Below are positions 26,688 through 34,448 of a DNA stretch of 64,000 nucleotides, piece after piece (the stretch's first letter is position 1; every line of letters begins with the position of its first letter). Location of the stretch: positions 62,001 to 126,000 of the forward strand of contig JBLWXT010000008.1 of assembly GCA_048267305.1 (NCBI GenBank), in the 5' to 3' direction. Made by a program: the position numbers and the translations under genes. This stretch comes from Owenweeksia sp048267305. GTDB taxonomy: Bacteria > Bacteroidota > Bacteroidia > Flavobacteriales > Schleiferiaceae. The notes under the pieces are model-generated. The model did not search any database. It saw only the letters and a list, made by a program, of their open reading frames with translations, and was not told the origin of the DNA.

Positions 26688-27626
26688 CTATTCCCAACCC
26701 GCCTTCCATTTTTCCTGTTCCTCCTTATTCAGAAAGGTCCAGGCTACTATGCGGCTTACTTTGTTGCCCTGGCCCATAGGTATGGTTTTTACCTCCCTGG
26801 CACCAGCTCGTTCAAGTGACTTATAAGCACCTTGCAAATTGGCGCTTTTTGAGATTAATGTGGAAAACCATAGACACGATTGAGGAAACTCTACACTCTC
26901 GTTAATCATATCCCGCACAAACTTTTCTTCCCCGCCAAGGCACCAAAGCTCATTGTTTTGTCCGCCAAAGTTTTTGGTAAGCTCTGTGGGCTGCTGTTGT
27001 TTTAGGTTTCTAAGCTTTCGCTCGGTTGCAGCTTGCGTTTCCGCCAAAGATGAATGAAACGGGGGATTGCAAATGGTCACATCAAAGTACTCGTCTTCTT
27101 TAATAATCCCTTTAAAGATATCCTGAGTGTTCTCCTGCAATCGCAACTCCACCTTTCCTTGTAGGTGAGGGTTTGCTTCTACTATTTTTTGTGCAGAGGC
27201 AATGGCTACAGGGTCAATATCGGTACCTACAAAGGAACAGCCGTATTCCTTCACTCCAATAATGGGGTATACACAGTTGGCGCCCACCCCAATGTCTAGG
27301 CATCTTAGGCCGGTTGTTCTTCCCACTAATTCTGCAATGTGATGGATGTAATCGGCACGGCCGGGTATAGGCGGACATAAATATCCTTCCGGGATGTCCC
27401 ATGCGCTAATGTCGTAGTGGCGCATTAGTAAGGCCTTGTTTAACATCATCACCGCCTCTGGGTTAAAGAAGTCGATAGACTCATCACCATAATCATTGGG
27501 CCTTACAAAGGGCGCCAGTTCGGGACAGGCCTCAATCAGCTCACTAAAAACATAGCGCTCGCGGTGCTTATTCTTATAGTGTAGCTTCAGTTTTACTTTT
27601 GGGTGCTTTTTCTTTTTTGTGGACAT
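26688..27626 (-). CDS. rlmF: 23S rRNA (adenine(1618)-N6)-methyltransferase RlmF
   Basis: RlmF methylates A1618 of 23S rRNA using S-adenosylmethionine. The 312 residues show the Lys-rich N-terminus, GRADYIHH, the SAM-binding CLDIGVGANCVYPIIG stretch (about 109-124), GTDIDPVAI, and the catalytic NPPF (187-190) within VTICNPPFHSS. GGEEKFVRDMINES and SRIVAWTF further support the family. It is monocistronic in context, next to a broken lipoprotein gene. Confidence 0.95.
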   Translation of the reverse strand: MSTKKKKHPKVKLKLHYKNKHRERYVFSELIEACPELAPFVRPNDYGDESIDFFNPEAVMMLNKALLMRHYDISAWDIPEGYLCPPIPGRADYIHHIAELVGRTTGLRCLDIGVGANCVYPIIGVKEYGCSFVGTDIDPVAIASAQKIVEANPHLQGKVELRLQENTQDIFKGIIKEDEYFDVTICNPPFHSSLAETQAATERKLRNLKQQQPTELTKNFGGQNNELWCLGGEEKFVRDMINESVEFPQSCLWFSTLISKSANLQGAYKSLERAGAREVKTIPMGQGNKVSRIVAWTFLNKEEQEKWKAGWE

Positions 27627-27788
27627 TTATAGGGGGTGTTGGGGGTGAGGGGTTAAACGATAAAAGAACCGTAATGTCCTCTATGCTTTTAACTCTTGAA
27701 TCCTTTCAGAATTAGAGCTGTAAAGCTACTTGAATTTGTAATGTGAAAATTGAGGATTACTTTTTGAACGAGGCAACGGTCCACAAGC

Positions 27789-28865
27789 TCACTCTTTGCT
27801 CCATTCTATTTCTCTTTGAAATTCCCTTTTTTGCCAGTCTTCAATCCTTACTTGAGGTAATAACTCTTGGTAGTATGGATTTTCAAATTCAGTCAAAGCC
27901 CTGTAGATGGCCTCGTTATGATAGTACATGTTACTTTTTAATTTTCGCAAACTATCTGATAACTCTAGAATTCCAAGTGTTTCATCCATGTTTGATGAGG
28001 AAAGGCCGTCCAAATGAGAATCTAAATTGGACAAGGTATCGTGAGCAATAATTACACTTAGCAGGTGGTCTTTAATGACCGGTGAATTAATTCTTATAAG
28101 GGATTGATATAAGGTCATGGTTTCAATGGGTGGAAGCCAAATGCTCTCCGATAGACTTTGCTCTTGAATATCTAGTAAATCCATCTCGAAAGAGGGCAGA
28201 GGAAAGTGCTGTATTGCCAGAAGGTAATAGTAGAGGTTGGAAGAGTTACTATTTGCCAAGTTTATAATATTGGTATCCTTTAATTTTTGAAATCGTGAAA
28301 GGGCGACTATAGCCTCTGGATGTGACGGATTCTTAGCTAGATTAAGAATTTGAGGATAGTATTTTTCTTTGGGTTCAATTCTTATCAGCAAAGATTTTTT
28401 TTCATCGAGACCGTTGGGGGAATAAAGAATCAGGCTGTCCAGAACCCGGGCATCTTTAGACTTTAAATGCTCCCTTGCCTCATTAATTAAAATATCACCA
28501 ACCTTAGAAGATCCAAAAAAGCAACCTCTATGTGTTGGAATTTCTCGTTCATCTGCCATGCCAATTTTCAAAAGCTCAAAATGGTCTATGCCAGTTTTGT
28601 TTAACAGCGCCTTAAAGGCGTAGCACTTTACTGCTGGGCTGCTGTGGTTTAAATATAAGGATTGAAGTTTTTTGGTGCTACTGATACTTTCTAGTATTTC
28701 GTATCTATAGTACTGAAAAGGCTTGATGGCAGCGATTCCAACCGTGCTTTCTTTGTAGCTTCCGTCCATCCCTATTTTATAAGCCACAAAATCGGGAATT
28801 GGAGCAAACCAACCCATTAGTAGTACAGCCACCGTTATAAGGCCTATTTTAATTTTCTTGTTCAT
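27789..28865 (-). CDS. Hypothetical membrane-anchored protein, alpha-helical
   Basis: About 358 residues. An N-terminal hydrophobic helix (MNKKIKIGLITVAVLLMGWFAP) anchors or exports it. The rest is rich in short helices with Leu spacing (VKCYAFKALLNKTG, LKSKDARVLDSLILYSP, PEAIVALSRFQKLKDTN) that resemble HEAT-type repeats, but no family is recognised. A longer frame begins at 28916, but those 17 residues overlap the MauG remnant and lack coding character, so ATG 28865 is chosen. It lies downstream of the MbnP/MauG group on the same strand, with pseudogene sequence between. Confidence 0.6.
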   Translation of the reverse strand: MNKKIKIGLITVAVLLMGWFAPIPDFVAYKIGMDGSYKESTVGIAAIKPFQYYRYEILESISSTKKLQSLYLNHSSPAVKCYAFKALLNKTGIDHFELLKIGMADEREIPTHRGCFFGSSKVGDILINEAREHLKSKDARVLDSLILYSPNGLDEKKSLLIRIEPKEKYYPQILNLAKNPSHPEAIVALSRFQKLKDTNIINLANSNSSNLYYYLLAIQHFPLPSFEMDLLDIQEQSLSESIWLPPIETMTLYQSLIRINSPVIKDHLLSVIIAHDTLSNLDSHLDGLSSSNMDETLGILELSDSLRKLKSNMYYHNEAIYRALTEFENPYYQELLPQVRIEDWQKREFQREIEWSKE

Positions 28866-28912
28866 ATCAATATGATCGGGGAAGTTCTTGAAAAAAGAGA
28901 GAGGAATGTTAT

Positions 28913-29140
28913 TCACTCCCTGAAATTCCTATTCTCAATAAACTCCTCATCTGTTATACTTAGCAGAAAAGCCTGTAAATCCTGCTTTTCGGTAGAGGTG
29001 AGGTTTAGTGGTTTTAATATTGGGTTTTTGTTGGGATGTGCTGCCCCGCCAGAGTTGTAGTGTTCAATCACTTACATTAATGTGGTGAAACTACCATAGT
29101 GCATATAAGGGGTGGAGCCGTCTACTCCATTGGCAAGCAT
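28913..29140 (-). pseudogene. C-terminal fragment of a MauG-type di-heme peroxidase, with in-frame stop
   Basis: Seventy-six codons encode a degenerate copy of the last part of the intact peroxidase gene at 29872-30912. PYMHYGSFTTL, then a TAA (29072-29074), then VIEHYNSGGAAHPNKNPI and TEKQDLQAFLLSITDEEF parallel PYMHDGRFSTL-EE-VIEHYSTGGAAHPNKNPI and TEKQDLLAFLKSLTDREF. DNA identity is high through the PNKNP region. No heme motif remains. A small membrane-protein gene (29151-29753) separates it from the parent gene, suggesting tandem duplication followed by decay. Confidence 0.8.
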
Positions 29141-29150
29141 TTTTTTAAGC

Positions 29151-29753
29151 TTATCTTCTTTTCATTCTACTCTTCTTAGAAATAGGTGGATTATACCGAC
29201 TATTTGTGAGGCCCAGGTTTTCTACAAGCTGTCGGGCAGTGTCATTTGCCATAGCAGAATCCTTTATCGAGGCTACAAGGTGTTTTTTTGAGTGTCTTGA
29301 ATTCAGTAAGTAGATTCTATATTCTCTATAATCAACTGATTGATCAGGATTTGGGGAAGCACCAAATGCATACTTCTGGTTCATATTATACCCTAGAACA
29401 CTTACGTCAGTATAATCATCTAGGTTAATTGGGGATGATTTAATTGGTTTTTTGAACAAGAAGATTGACTTGAATAACCTTTTTTCATCTAGCATCAATC
29501 CTTCTTTGCAAAGAGCTATTCCCAGCAAGACAAATGAGAGTAAGAAGAACAAAAGCACAATCAAATCTGTGGTTGTATATGGTTCTACTGTAACAGGTTT
29601 TCCCATGAAATATGCGATATACCAAGCAATAGTTCCAAGACCTATAAAGAAGAAGGCTATGAAAAAGCTATATAAAAGAAATTTTTGATGTGAGGTTGCA
29701 AATGGCTTGAGAATAATTTTAGTCACTTCGATTTGTTTTTTAATCCTTGCCAA
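29151..29753 (-). CDS. Hypothetical membrane protein
   Basis: A 200-residue protein with two hydrophobic helices (FLLYSFFIAFFFIGLGTIAWYIAYF, residues ~26-50, and LIVLLFFLLSFVLLGIAL, ~64-82) and a basic soluble C-terminal half ending KSRMKRR. No family is recognised; the layout resembles PH-domain-like membrane proteins, but that is a guess. The start is TTG at 29753, since an upstream in-frame stop lies 12 bases away and the next Met is beyond helix 1. It lies between a di-heme peroxidase gene and a fragment of its duplicate. Confidence 0.55.
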   Translation of the reverse strand: MARIKKQIEVTKIILKPFATSHQKFLLYSFFIAFFFIGLGTIAWYIAYFMGKPVTVEPYTTTDLIVLLFFLLSFVLLGIALCKEGLMLDEKRLFKSIFLFKKPIKSSPINLDDYTDVSVLGYNMNQKYAFGASPNPDQSVDYREYRIYLLNSRHSKKHLVASIKDSAMANDTARQLVENLGLTNSRYNPPISKKSRMKRR

Positions 29754-29871
29754 CGGGCGCTGCTAAACGCAATTGCGTTCAGCCGCTTTATGGTTTTTTG
29801 CCCTGAAACTCATTCAGGGTATGAGTTGTAAAGTAAATGAATTTTACATCGGAAAAAGTAAGGAGTGAGGT

Positions 29872-30912
29872 TCACTCCCTAAAATCCACATTCTCTATAA
29901 ACTCCCTATCGGTAAGGCTTTTTAGGAAGGCCAGTAAATCCTGCTTTTCTGTAGTAGTGAGGTTTAGTGGTTTTAATATTGGGTTTTTGTTGGGATGTGC
30001 TGCCCCGCCAGTACTGTAGTGTTCAATCACTTCTTCTAAAGTTGAAAAACGACCATCATGCATATAGGGGGCGGTAACTTCTACATTCCTTAAAGAAGGA
30101 ACTTTAAACACAGCTTCATCTTCTGCTAATCCCGTAAGGCGGGCGCGGCCACGGTCAGCGTAAGCGGTATCTAAACCATTGTTTTGAAAGCTGTAATCGG
30201 TAAAGTTGAAACCACTATGACAGCTACTGCAATTGGCCTTTCCAAAAAATAAAGCCATTCCACGTTTTTCGCTTTCGCTTAAAGCTGAGCTGATGCCTTG
30301 AAAGTGGAATTTGTCATACGGGCTGTTTCCGCTAATAAGCGTACGCTGAAAGTTGCTAATGGAGCGGGTAATCACAAAGGGATCAGGTTCACGATCATAA
30401 GCCTCTCGGCTCATTCGTATATACTCAGGGTCTTTTTTGAGTATTGTGGCAATCGCCAACATATCGTGGGCAAACTCATTGTGCTCCTGTATGGGCACCA
30501 GTACTTGCATTTCGAGGGTGGGAACACTTCCTTCTCGTAAGTAATACGGGTGATAACCCACATTGGCAAGCGAAGGGGCATTGCGCACACCGGGCCGGTT
30601 TTCCACTCCGGGGCTAAAGGCTTTATCATCCGCAAAAGCAAAATTGGCCTTGTGGCAGCTGGCGCAGCTTATAGTATTATCTACGGAAAGTATGGGGTCG
30701 TAAAACAGCTTTTTGCCCAACTCCCAACGAGCTTTGGTAAACTCATTTCCTTCCGGGAAGGTCATTTCGGGAAAACCCTCTGGAATAACAAGAATGTTGG
30801 ATGAGGTTGGGTTGGGAGTGTCCGGTGCTTCTTTAACACACGCCACCAAAAAGAAAACAGCTAGCCCAAAGGCGGCTGCTGTTTTCCATATATTGATGGG
30901 GCTGATTTTCAT
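29872..30912 (-). CDS. MauG/MbnH-type di-heme cytochrome c peroxidase (copy 2)
   Basis: A lipoprotein (FLVAC lipobox, Cys25) of 346 residues with two heme c sites: CASCH at 83-87 and CSSCH at 228-232. Both lie in the conserved order of bacterial cytochrome c peroxidase/MauG enzymes, with VPSLRNVEVTAPYMHDGRF near the C-terminus. It is ten bases downstream of a second such gene and of a MbnP-family gene. In characterised methanobactin loci the MauG-like MbnH oxidises a Trp of MbnP to kynurenine. Such a modifying role is likely here, but a plain H2O2 peroxidase cannot be excluded. Confidence 0.9.
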   Translation of the reverse strand: MKISPINIWKTAAAFGLAVFFLVACVKEAPDTPNPTSSNILVIPEGFPEMTFPEGNEFTKARWELGKKLFYDPILSVDNTISCASCHKANFAFADDKAFSPGVENRPGVRNAPSLANVGYHPYYLREGSVPTLEMQVLVPIQEHNEFAHDMLAIATILKKDPEYIRMSREAYDREPDPFVITRSISNFQRTLISGNSPYDKFHFQGISSALSESEKRGMALFFGKANCSSCHSGFNFTDYSFQNNGLDTAYADRGRARLTGLAEDEAVFKVPSLRNVEVTAPYMHDGRFSTLEEVIEHYSTGGAAHPNKNPILKPLNLTTTEKQDLLAFLKSLTDREFIENVDFRE

Positions 30913-30922
30913 TCTTCAAAAG

Positions 30923-32017
30923 TTAAAAAGGACTGCTGTACTTTGGATTAGTCAACAAGTCTTCGTCAGTAAGCGTTTTTAAAAAGGCTACCAAGTCGGC
31001 TTTATCCTGAGCATTGAGGTTAAGCCCTCCGGAAACGCGGGTATACTCCAGGGCCGGATCTACAGTTGATGAACTATGGATTCCGCTGTTGTAATGCTCC
31101 ACCACTTCCTCTAAAGTTTTAAAACGGCCATCGTGCATATAAGGTGGGGTAACTTCCACATTTCTCAGTGAAACTACTTTAAACTTAGCCTTGTCATTTA
31201 CATTTTGCGTTACTTCCTCGCGGCCAATATCTTTCATATCTCCATCGCTATCGAGGCCATTATTTATATAGAGGTTATTTTTAAAGTTTCTGCCTCCATG
31301 GCAATGGGCACAATCGGCACCAGAGAGATTCGGAAAGCCGGGATTAAACTCCGCAAAAAACAACTCCTTGCCTCGCTCTTCGCTTGGCGTGAGGGTTACT
31401 TCACCTTTTAGTGAACGATCATAGCGACTGTCAACGGAAAGCAGGGTATTCATAAACTGCTCCATAGCGAGCGACATTTTTTCGGAAGTAACTTCATCAC
31501 TGCCAAAGGCGCGCATAAACTGATCGCGGTAACGCTGCTCAGCACTAAGCTTGGTAATAACGTTCTCCAGACTTTCGTTCATCTCTAATGGATCCTGAAT
31601 CGGTTTTAAAGATTGGTCTCGAAGCAGGTGCGCCCGGCCATCCCAAAAGAATTCATTTTCATGCCAGGCCATGTTAAAAATAGCCATGGCCTGTCGTTTG
31701 CCATTAAGCCCTTCCACACCTACCGAAAACTTTGTGGTATCGGTAAAGGCATGTTCCTGCCTGTGGCAACTGGCGCAGCTTTGTGATCCATCTTTAGAAA
31801 GCTTTTTCTCATAAAAAAGCATACGGCCCAATTTTACGCCTTGTACAGTTAAGGTGTTGTCGGCATTTATATTGGGCGGTGGAAATGCTCCGTAATTCAA
31901 GGTGTAGGGCGTGCTGTCAAAAGTCACAGCCGGAGCCGAGGCGTCATCATCCTTACAGGATTGTGCTGCAATTGCCACCGCCAGGGTGCAAATTGCAAAT
32001 GCTAGTATTTTCTTCAT
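30923..32017 (-). CDS. MauG/MbnH-type di-heme cytochrome c peroxidase (copy 1)
   Basis: A 364-residue exported lipoprotein (lipobox ending AAQSC at residue 21) with heme c motifs CASCH (81-85) and CAHCH (236-240). Conserved segments include GRMLFYEKKLSKDGSQSC, NMAWHENEFFWDGRA, and VVSLRNVEVTPPYMHDGRF. It follows the MbnP gene by 12 bases and is followed by a paralog after ten, making an MbnP-MauG-MauG operon. The two paralogs differ most between the heme sites, so they may act on different substrates or as successive partners. That is inference. Confidence 0.9.
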   Translation of the reverse strand: MKKILAFAICTLAVAIAAQSCKDDDASAPAVTFDSTPYTLNYGAFPPPNINADNTLTVQGVKLGRMLFYEKKLSKDGSQSCASCHRQEHAFTDTTKFSVGVEGLNGKRQAMAIFNMAWHENEFFWDGRAHLLRDQSLKPIQDPLEMNESLENVITKLSAEQRYRDQFMRAFGSDEVTSEKMSLAMEQFMNTLLSVDSRYDRSLKGEVTLTPSEERGKELFFAEFNPGFPNLSGADCAHCHGGRNFKNNLYINNGLDSDGDMKDIGREEVTQNVNDKAKFKVVSLRNVEVTPPYMHDGRFKTLEEVVEHYNSGIHSSSTVDPALEYTRVSGGLNLNAQDKADLVAFLKTLTDEDLLTNPKYSSPF

Positions 32018-32029
32018 AATGCGCCCTCT

Positions 32030-32998
32030 TTACTGAACAACCAGTTTCTTGGTTTCAATAACTTTTCCTTGTTGGGAAAGGCTTATCAGGTAGAGTCCGC
32101 TTTTGGGAAGGTTCAGACTCACTTCTTGCATACCATCAATAACTTGCTGACTAATAACTTTTCCGGTTAAATCGGTAATGGTTACGGATGCATTTGAAAG
32201 TAGATTGCCCTCTAGCCTAAGCTTTGCAATACCTGTGGTAGGATTTGGCGCCATTGTAAATGCAGATTTACGCACTTCATTCAGCCCAACACTTGGTGAG
32301 CCTTTGGAAAATACTTCACTTCTGAAATTGGAAAGTAAAAGTGGGGCTTGCTGATCTTCACCATGGTAATTCAAATTTGCATCTATATCTATTTCCTTTG
32401 CCGCTTTTGTGTAATCAGCGTCAAGCGCGATGATAAGGTCGTTACCCATTTTATCTCCTGTAGTGGCGATGGGGCTTGTAGTTGCGAAGTTTTTATCTCC
32501 AAGGGCATGTAACTGCCATGCCTGATTCATGTTGATGCCTGTTAGTCCTTCAAAGGCTGCAAAGCGATAACCTGCGGCCCAGCCCCAGTGCATGGAGGGT
32601 GATTGAAATGAAAGTGCATGGCCTGGAGGGTAAAGCGCAATATCCGAGTGATTTTTTGAGGCGTCAATACCAATTCCAAACTCTATGGATTCGAGGGTAG
32701 TGAAGCTGAAATTCCCTAAAAATTTGTTAACTGGTTTTCGGGCGTCCACCATAATGAAGGTGTCGTTTAAAATAGTGCTTTGGCCACCGTCATAGGTGAG
32801 TTTTATCTGTGAGATGTAGTAGTACATCCGGGTAACCTGAAAAGTATCGCCCCTATTATTTGATACGGTGGTGAGAGTGTCAAAATCCGCATTACCCAAC
32901 TTGTGGTTTATTTTAAGATAAACATCCTGCTGCGCCTGCAGGCCAATGGTGGTAAGGATTGTAATTAGAAAAGTATATATGTTTTTCATTGTATTCAA
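32030..32998 (-). CDS. MbnP-family metal-binding protein with T9SS sorting domain
   Basis: A secreted protein of about 320 residues. The signal peptide (MKNIYTFLITILTTIGLQAQ) is followed by the MbnP domain (about 25-230), recognised by MYYYISQIKL, the LESIEFGIGID stretch and the signature HWGWAAGYRF (His137, Trp138, Trp140). MbnP proteins bind copper after a partner MauG-type enzyme converts a Trp to kynurenine. The C-terminal ~80 residues (MAPNPTTGIAKLRLEG to LYLISLSQQGKVIETKKLVVQ) form a type A T9SS sorting domain, so the protein should reach the cell surface. Two MauG-type genes follow. ATG 32989 is an alternative start. The metal is inferred from the family. Confidence 0.87.
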   Translation of the reverse strand: MNTMKNIYTFLITILTTIGLQAQQDVYLKINHKLGNADFDTLTTVSNNRGDTFQVTRMYYYISQIKLTYDGGQSTILNDTFIMVDARKPVNKFLGNFSFTTLESIEFGIGIDASKNHSDIALYPPGHALSFQSPSMHWGWAAGYRFAAFEGLTGINMNQAWQLHALGDKNFATTSPIATTGDKMGNDLIIALDADYTKAAKEIDIDANLNYHGEDQQAPLLLSNFRSEVFSKGSPSVGLNEVRKSAFTMAPNPTTGIAKLRLEGNLLSNASVTITDLTGKVISQQVIDGMQEVSLNLPKSGLYLISLSQQGKVIETKKLVVQ

Positions 32999-33088
32999 AA
33001 TTTAAAAAGGGAATAGTAAAGATACGAGAGTGCCTAATACACAAAACACCCTATCGGCAAACAAATGTGCCGGGGTGGTAACTTCTTT

Positions 33089-33520
33089 CTAAATCAGGAA
33101 TGATTGATTCAAGACGGGGATGTCTGGCTTTAAGAGCGGTGGTTTGTAGTTGAGGTAATGATCAACAGCTGACTCATGGCTGCTAAACAGTTCAACGTAA
33201 GCAAAAACATTTGGTAAATTAAATGCCGAGTCGGGGGATAAATCAATATGGAAAAGATTGACAGGCGTGTCAATGTCCAGGCCTTTCACTACAAACTGCT
33301 CATCTTCGCAGCAGTTTTTTTTGTCCTCCTTATTTTCCTTTTTATGAAAGGGGCAGGAGGCCATCATGTCTCCATCCTTTGAGGAATGGTTGCAAGGTGT
33401 GGCTTCTCCAAACAAGGCCAGGCTTTTTAGCTCCCCACCACAAAAGTGAGTGCCAATGCTAAAGCTCATAGAGCTAAGCAATACCTGAAAGGCGATTAAT
33501 ATGGAAATGAAGGGCTTCAT
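33089..33520 (-). CDS. HYC_CC_PP family protein (copy 1)
   Basis: A 143-residue exported protein. The defining motifs are present: a HxC motif just after the signal peptide (THFCGG, His25/Cys27), a CC pair (NCCEDE, 70-71) and a PP motif near the C-terminus (YKPPLLKP). Extra His and Cys residues (PCNHS, SCPFHKK) add metal-ligand character. The family's function is not established. It heads the MbnP/MauG group on the same strand, 90 bp upstream. A paralog sits in the second metal locus at 59722-60168, so a metal-handling role is a reasonable inference. Confidence 0.82.
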   Translation of the reverse strand: MKPFISILIAFQVLLSSMSFSIGTHFCGGELKSLALFGEATPCNHSSKDGDMMASCPFHKKENKEDKKNCCEDEQFVVKGLDIDTPVNLFHIDLSPDSAFNLPNVFAYVELFSSHESAVDHYLNYKPPLLKPDIPVLNQSFLI

Positions 33521-33599
33521 GTTTCCACAAATTAAAGCAAAAATTCTATACTCCGAATTGATTTCAAACTCCTTAGTGTATACGAAATATTAAAATTGG

Positions 33600-34067
33600 A
33601 TGGTGAAAAAGAATATTTTAGGTTTGACCAATAGCAAAAAAGTAAGGATGGAACTAACAAGCGACCCGAGAGTAAAGGAAGTTTTTGATAATTACCCAAA
33701 ATCGGTGCAAAAGCAAATGCAACACCTTAGGAAACTGGTGTTGGAGGCGGCCACTGCAATTGATGGTTTGGATAAACTGGAAGAAACCTTAAAGTGGGGT
33801 GAACCCAGTTATCTAACCAAACACGGCAGTACATTGCGCATGGATTGGAAAGAGAAAACGCCTGATCAGTTTGCGGTTTACTTTAAATGTACATCCCTTT
33901 TGGTACCAACCTTTAAAACCATCTACAAACACCAATTTACTTTTGAAAGCAATCGGGCCATAGTATTTAAGCTCGATGACCAAATTCCTGAGGCCGAATT
34001 GAAGCATTGTATATCATTGGCCCTAACTTACCATAAGGTAAAAAAGTTGCCACTGCTGGGGGCATGA
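33600..34067 (+). CDS. DUF1801 domain protein
   Basis: A cytoplasmic protein of 155 residues (or 139 from ATG 33648, where the domain begins with MELTSDPRVKEVFDNYP). The DUF1801/YdhG-like fold is indicated by LKWGEPSYLTKHGSTLRMDWK, FAVYFKCTSLLVPTFK and the terminal HCISLALTYHKVKKLPLLGA. Proteins of this group resemble frataxin-like folds and lack an established function. It is divergent from the HYC_CC_PP gene with 79 bp between and is followed by a decayed antitoxin gene. Confidence 0.85.
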   Translation: MVKKNILGLTNSKKVRMELTSDPRVKEVFDNYPKSVQKQMQHLRKLVLEAATAIDGLDKLEETLKWGEPSYLTKHGSTLRMDWKEKTPDQFAVYFKCTSLLVPTFKTIYKHQFTFESNRAIVFKLDDQIPEAELKHCISLALTYHKVKKLPLLGA

Positions 34068-34122
34068 GTGAAACATACCCGCCAAATCGGTTTGATTATG
34101 TCGATACTGGTCTAATGGAAAT

Positions 34123-34317
34123 ATGAGTATGGATTGGAGAAATTACATTTAAGCTAACGATGGGGTTTTATTGGGAAAGCCCACGATTAAGGGGACGCGA
34201 ATTTCCGTTGAGCATATCGTTGAACTGCTTGCTCAAGGCTGGTCAGAAAAACAAATCCTTGAGAATTATCCAAGGTTGACATCCGAGGTCTTAAAGGCTT
34301 TAAGGAAGTATAACTAA
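34123..34317 (+). pseudogene. DUF433 antitoxin gene with in-frame TAA and short C-terminus
   Basis: The frame from ATG 34123 reads MSMDWRNYI, then TAA at 34150-34152, then continues in phase ANDGVLLGKPTIKGTRISVE, HIVELLAQGWSEKQILENYP and RLTSEVLKALRKYN before TAA at 34315. Intact DUF433 proteins start with an MxWRxYIS segment, so a TCA-to-TAA change would explain the stop. They also continue about ten residues past the LT-EDI helix, which is lost here. DUF433 proteins are antitoxin-like partners of PIN toxins; no toxin gene is nearby. Confidence 0.75.
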
Positions 34318-34340
34318 CGCTTAATCAATATTCGACCCCT

Positions 34341-34419
34341 GAATTACAATTAGGTGGCCTTACAACAGAATTACTCTTTCTCCAATTGAATTACAACTAA
34401 ACGTCACCCAAGGAATTAC
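34341..34419 (+). repeat. Four GAATTAC repeats upstream of dgt
   Basis: GAATTAC occurs at 34341, 34368, 34388 and 34413, all in one orientation, spaced 27, 20 and 25 bp, immediately before a TATTTTTG box (34423-34430). The spacing of roughly two helical turns suggests regulator binding sites, but chance in an AT-rich spacer is not excluded. Confidence 0.3.
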
Positions 34420-34422
34420 CCC

Positions 34423-34430
34423 TATTTTTG
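34423..34430 (+). promoter_or_regulatory. Candidate -7 element (TAnnTTTG) of dgt
   Basis: TATTTTTG lies 18 bp before the dgt ATG. It is followed by GCCGCC, like the tRNA-Leu promoter at 25813. No clear TTG lies 19-20 bp upstream. It overlaps a TTG that could be taken as an earlier dgt start and so argues against that start. Confidence 0.35.
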
Positions 34431-34448
34431 CCGCCAAATTTCCTTCCC

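Noticed and set aside
26228..34317. Recoded stop codons, because three genes (26567, 29072, 34150) each have one in-frame TAA.
   Set aside because: Intact genes across the window end at TAA, TAG and TGA in the normal way, and the TAA genes are also shortened or duplicated, which fits decay rather than recoding.
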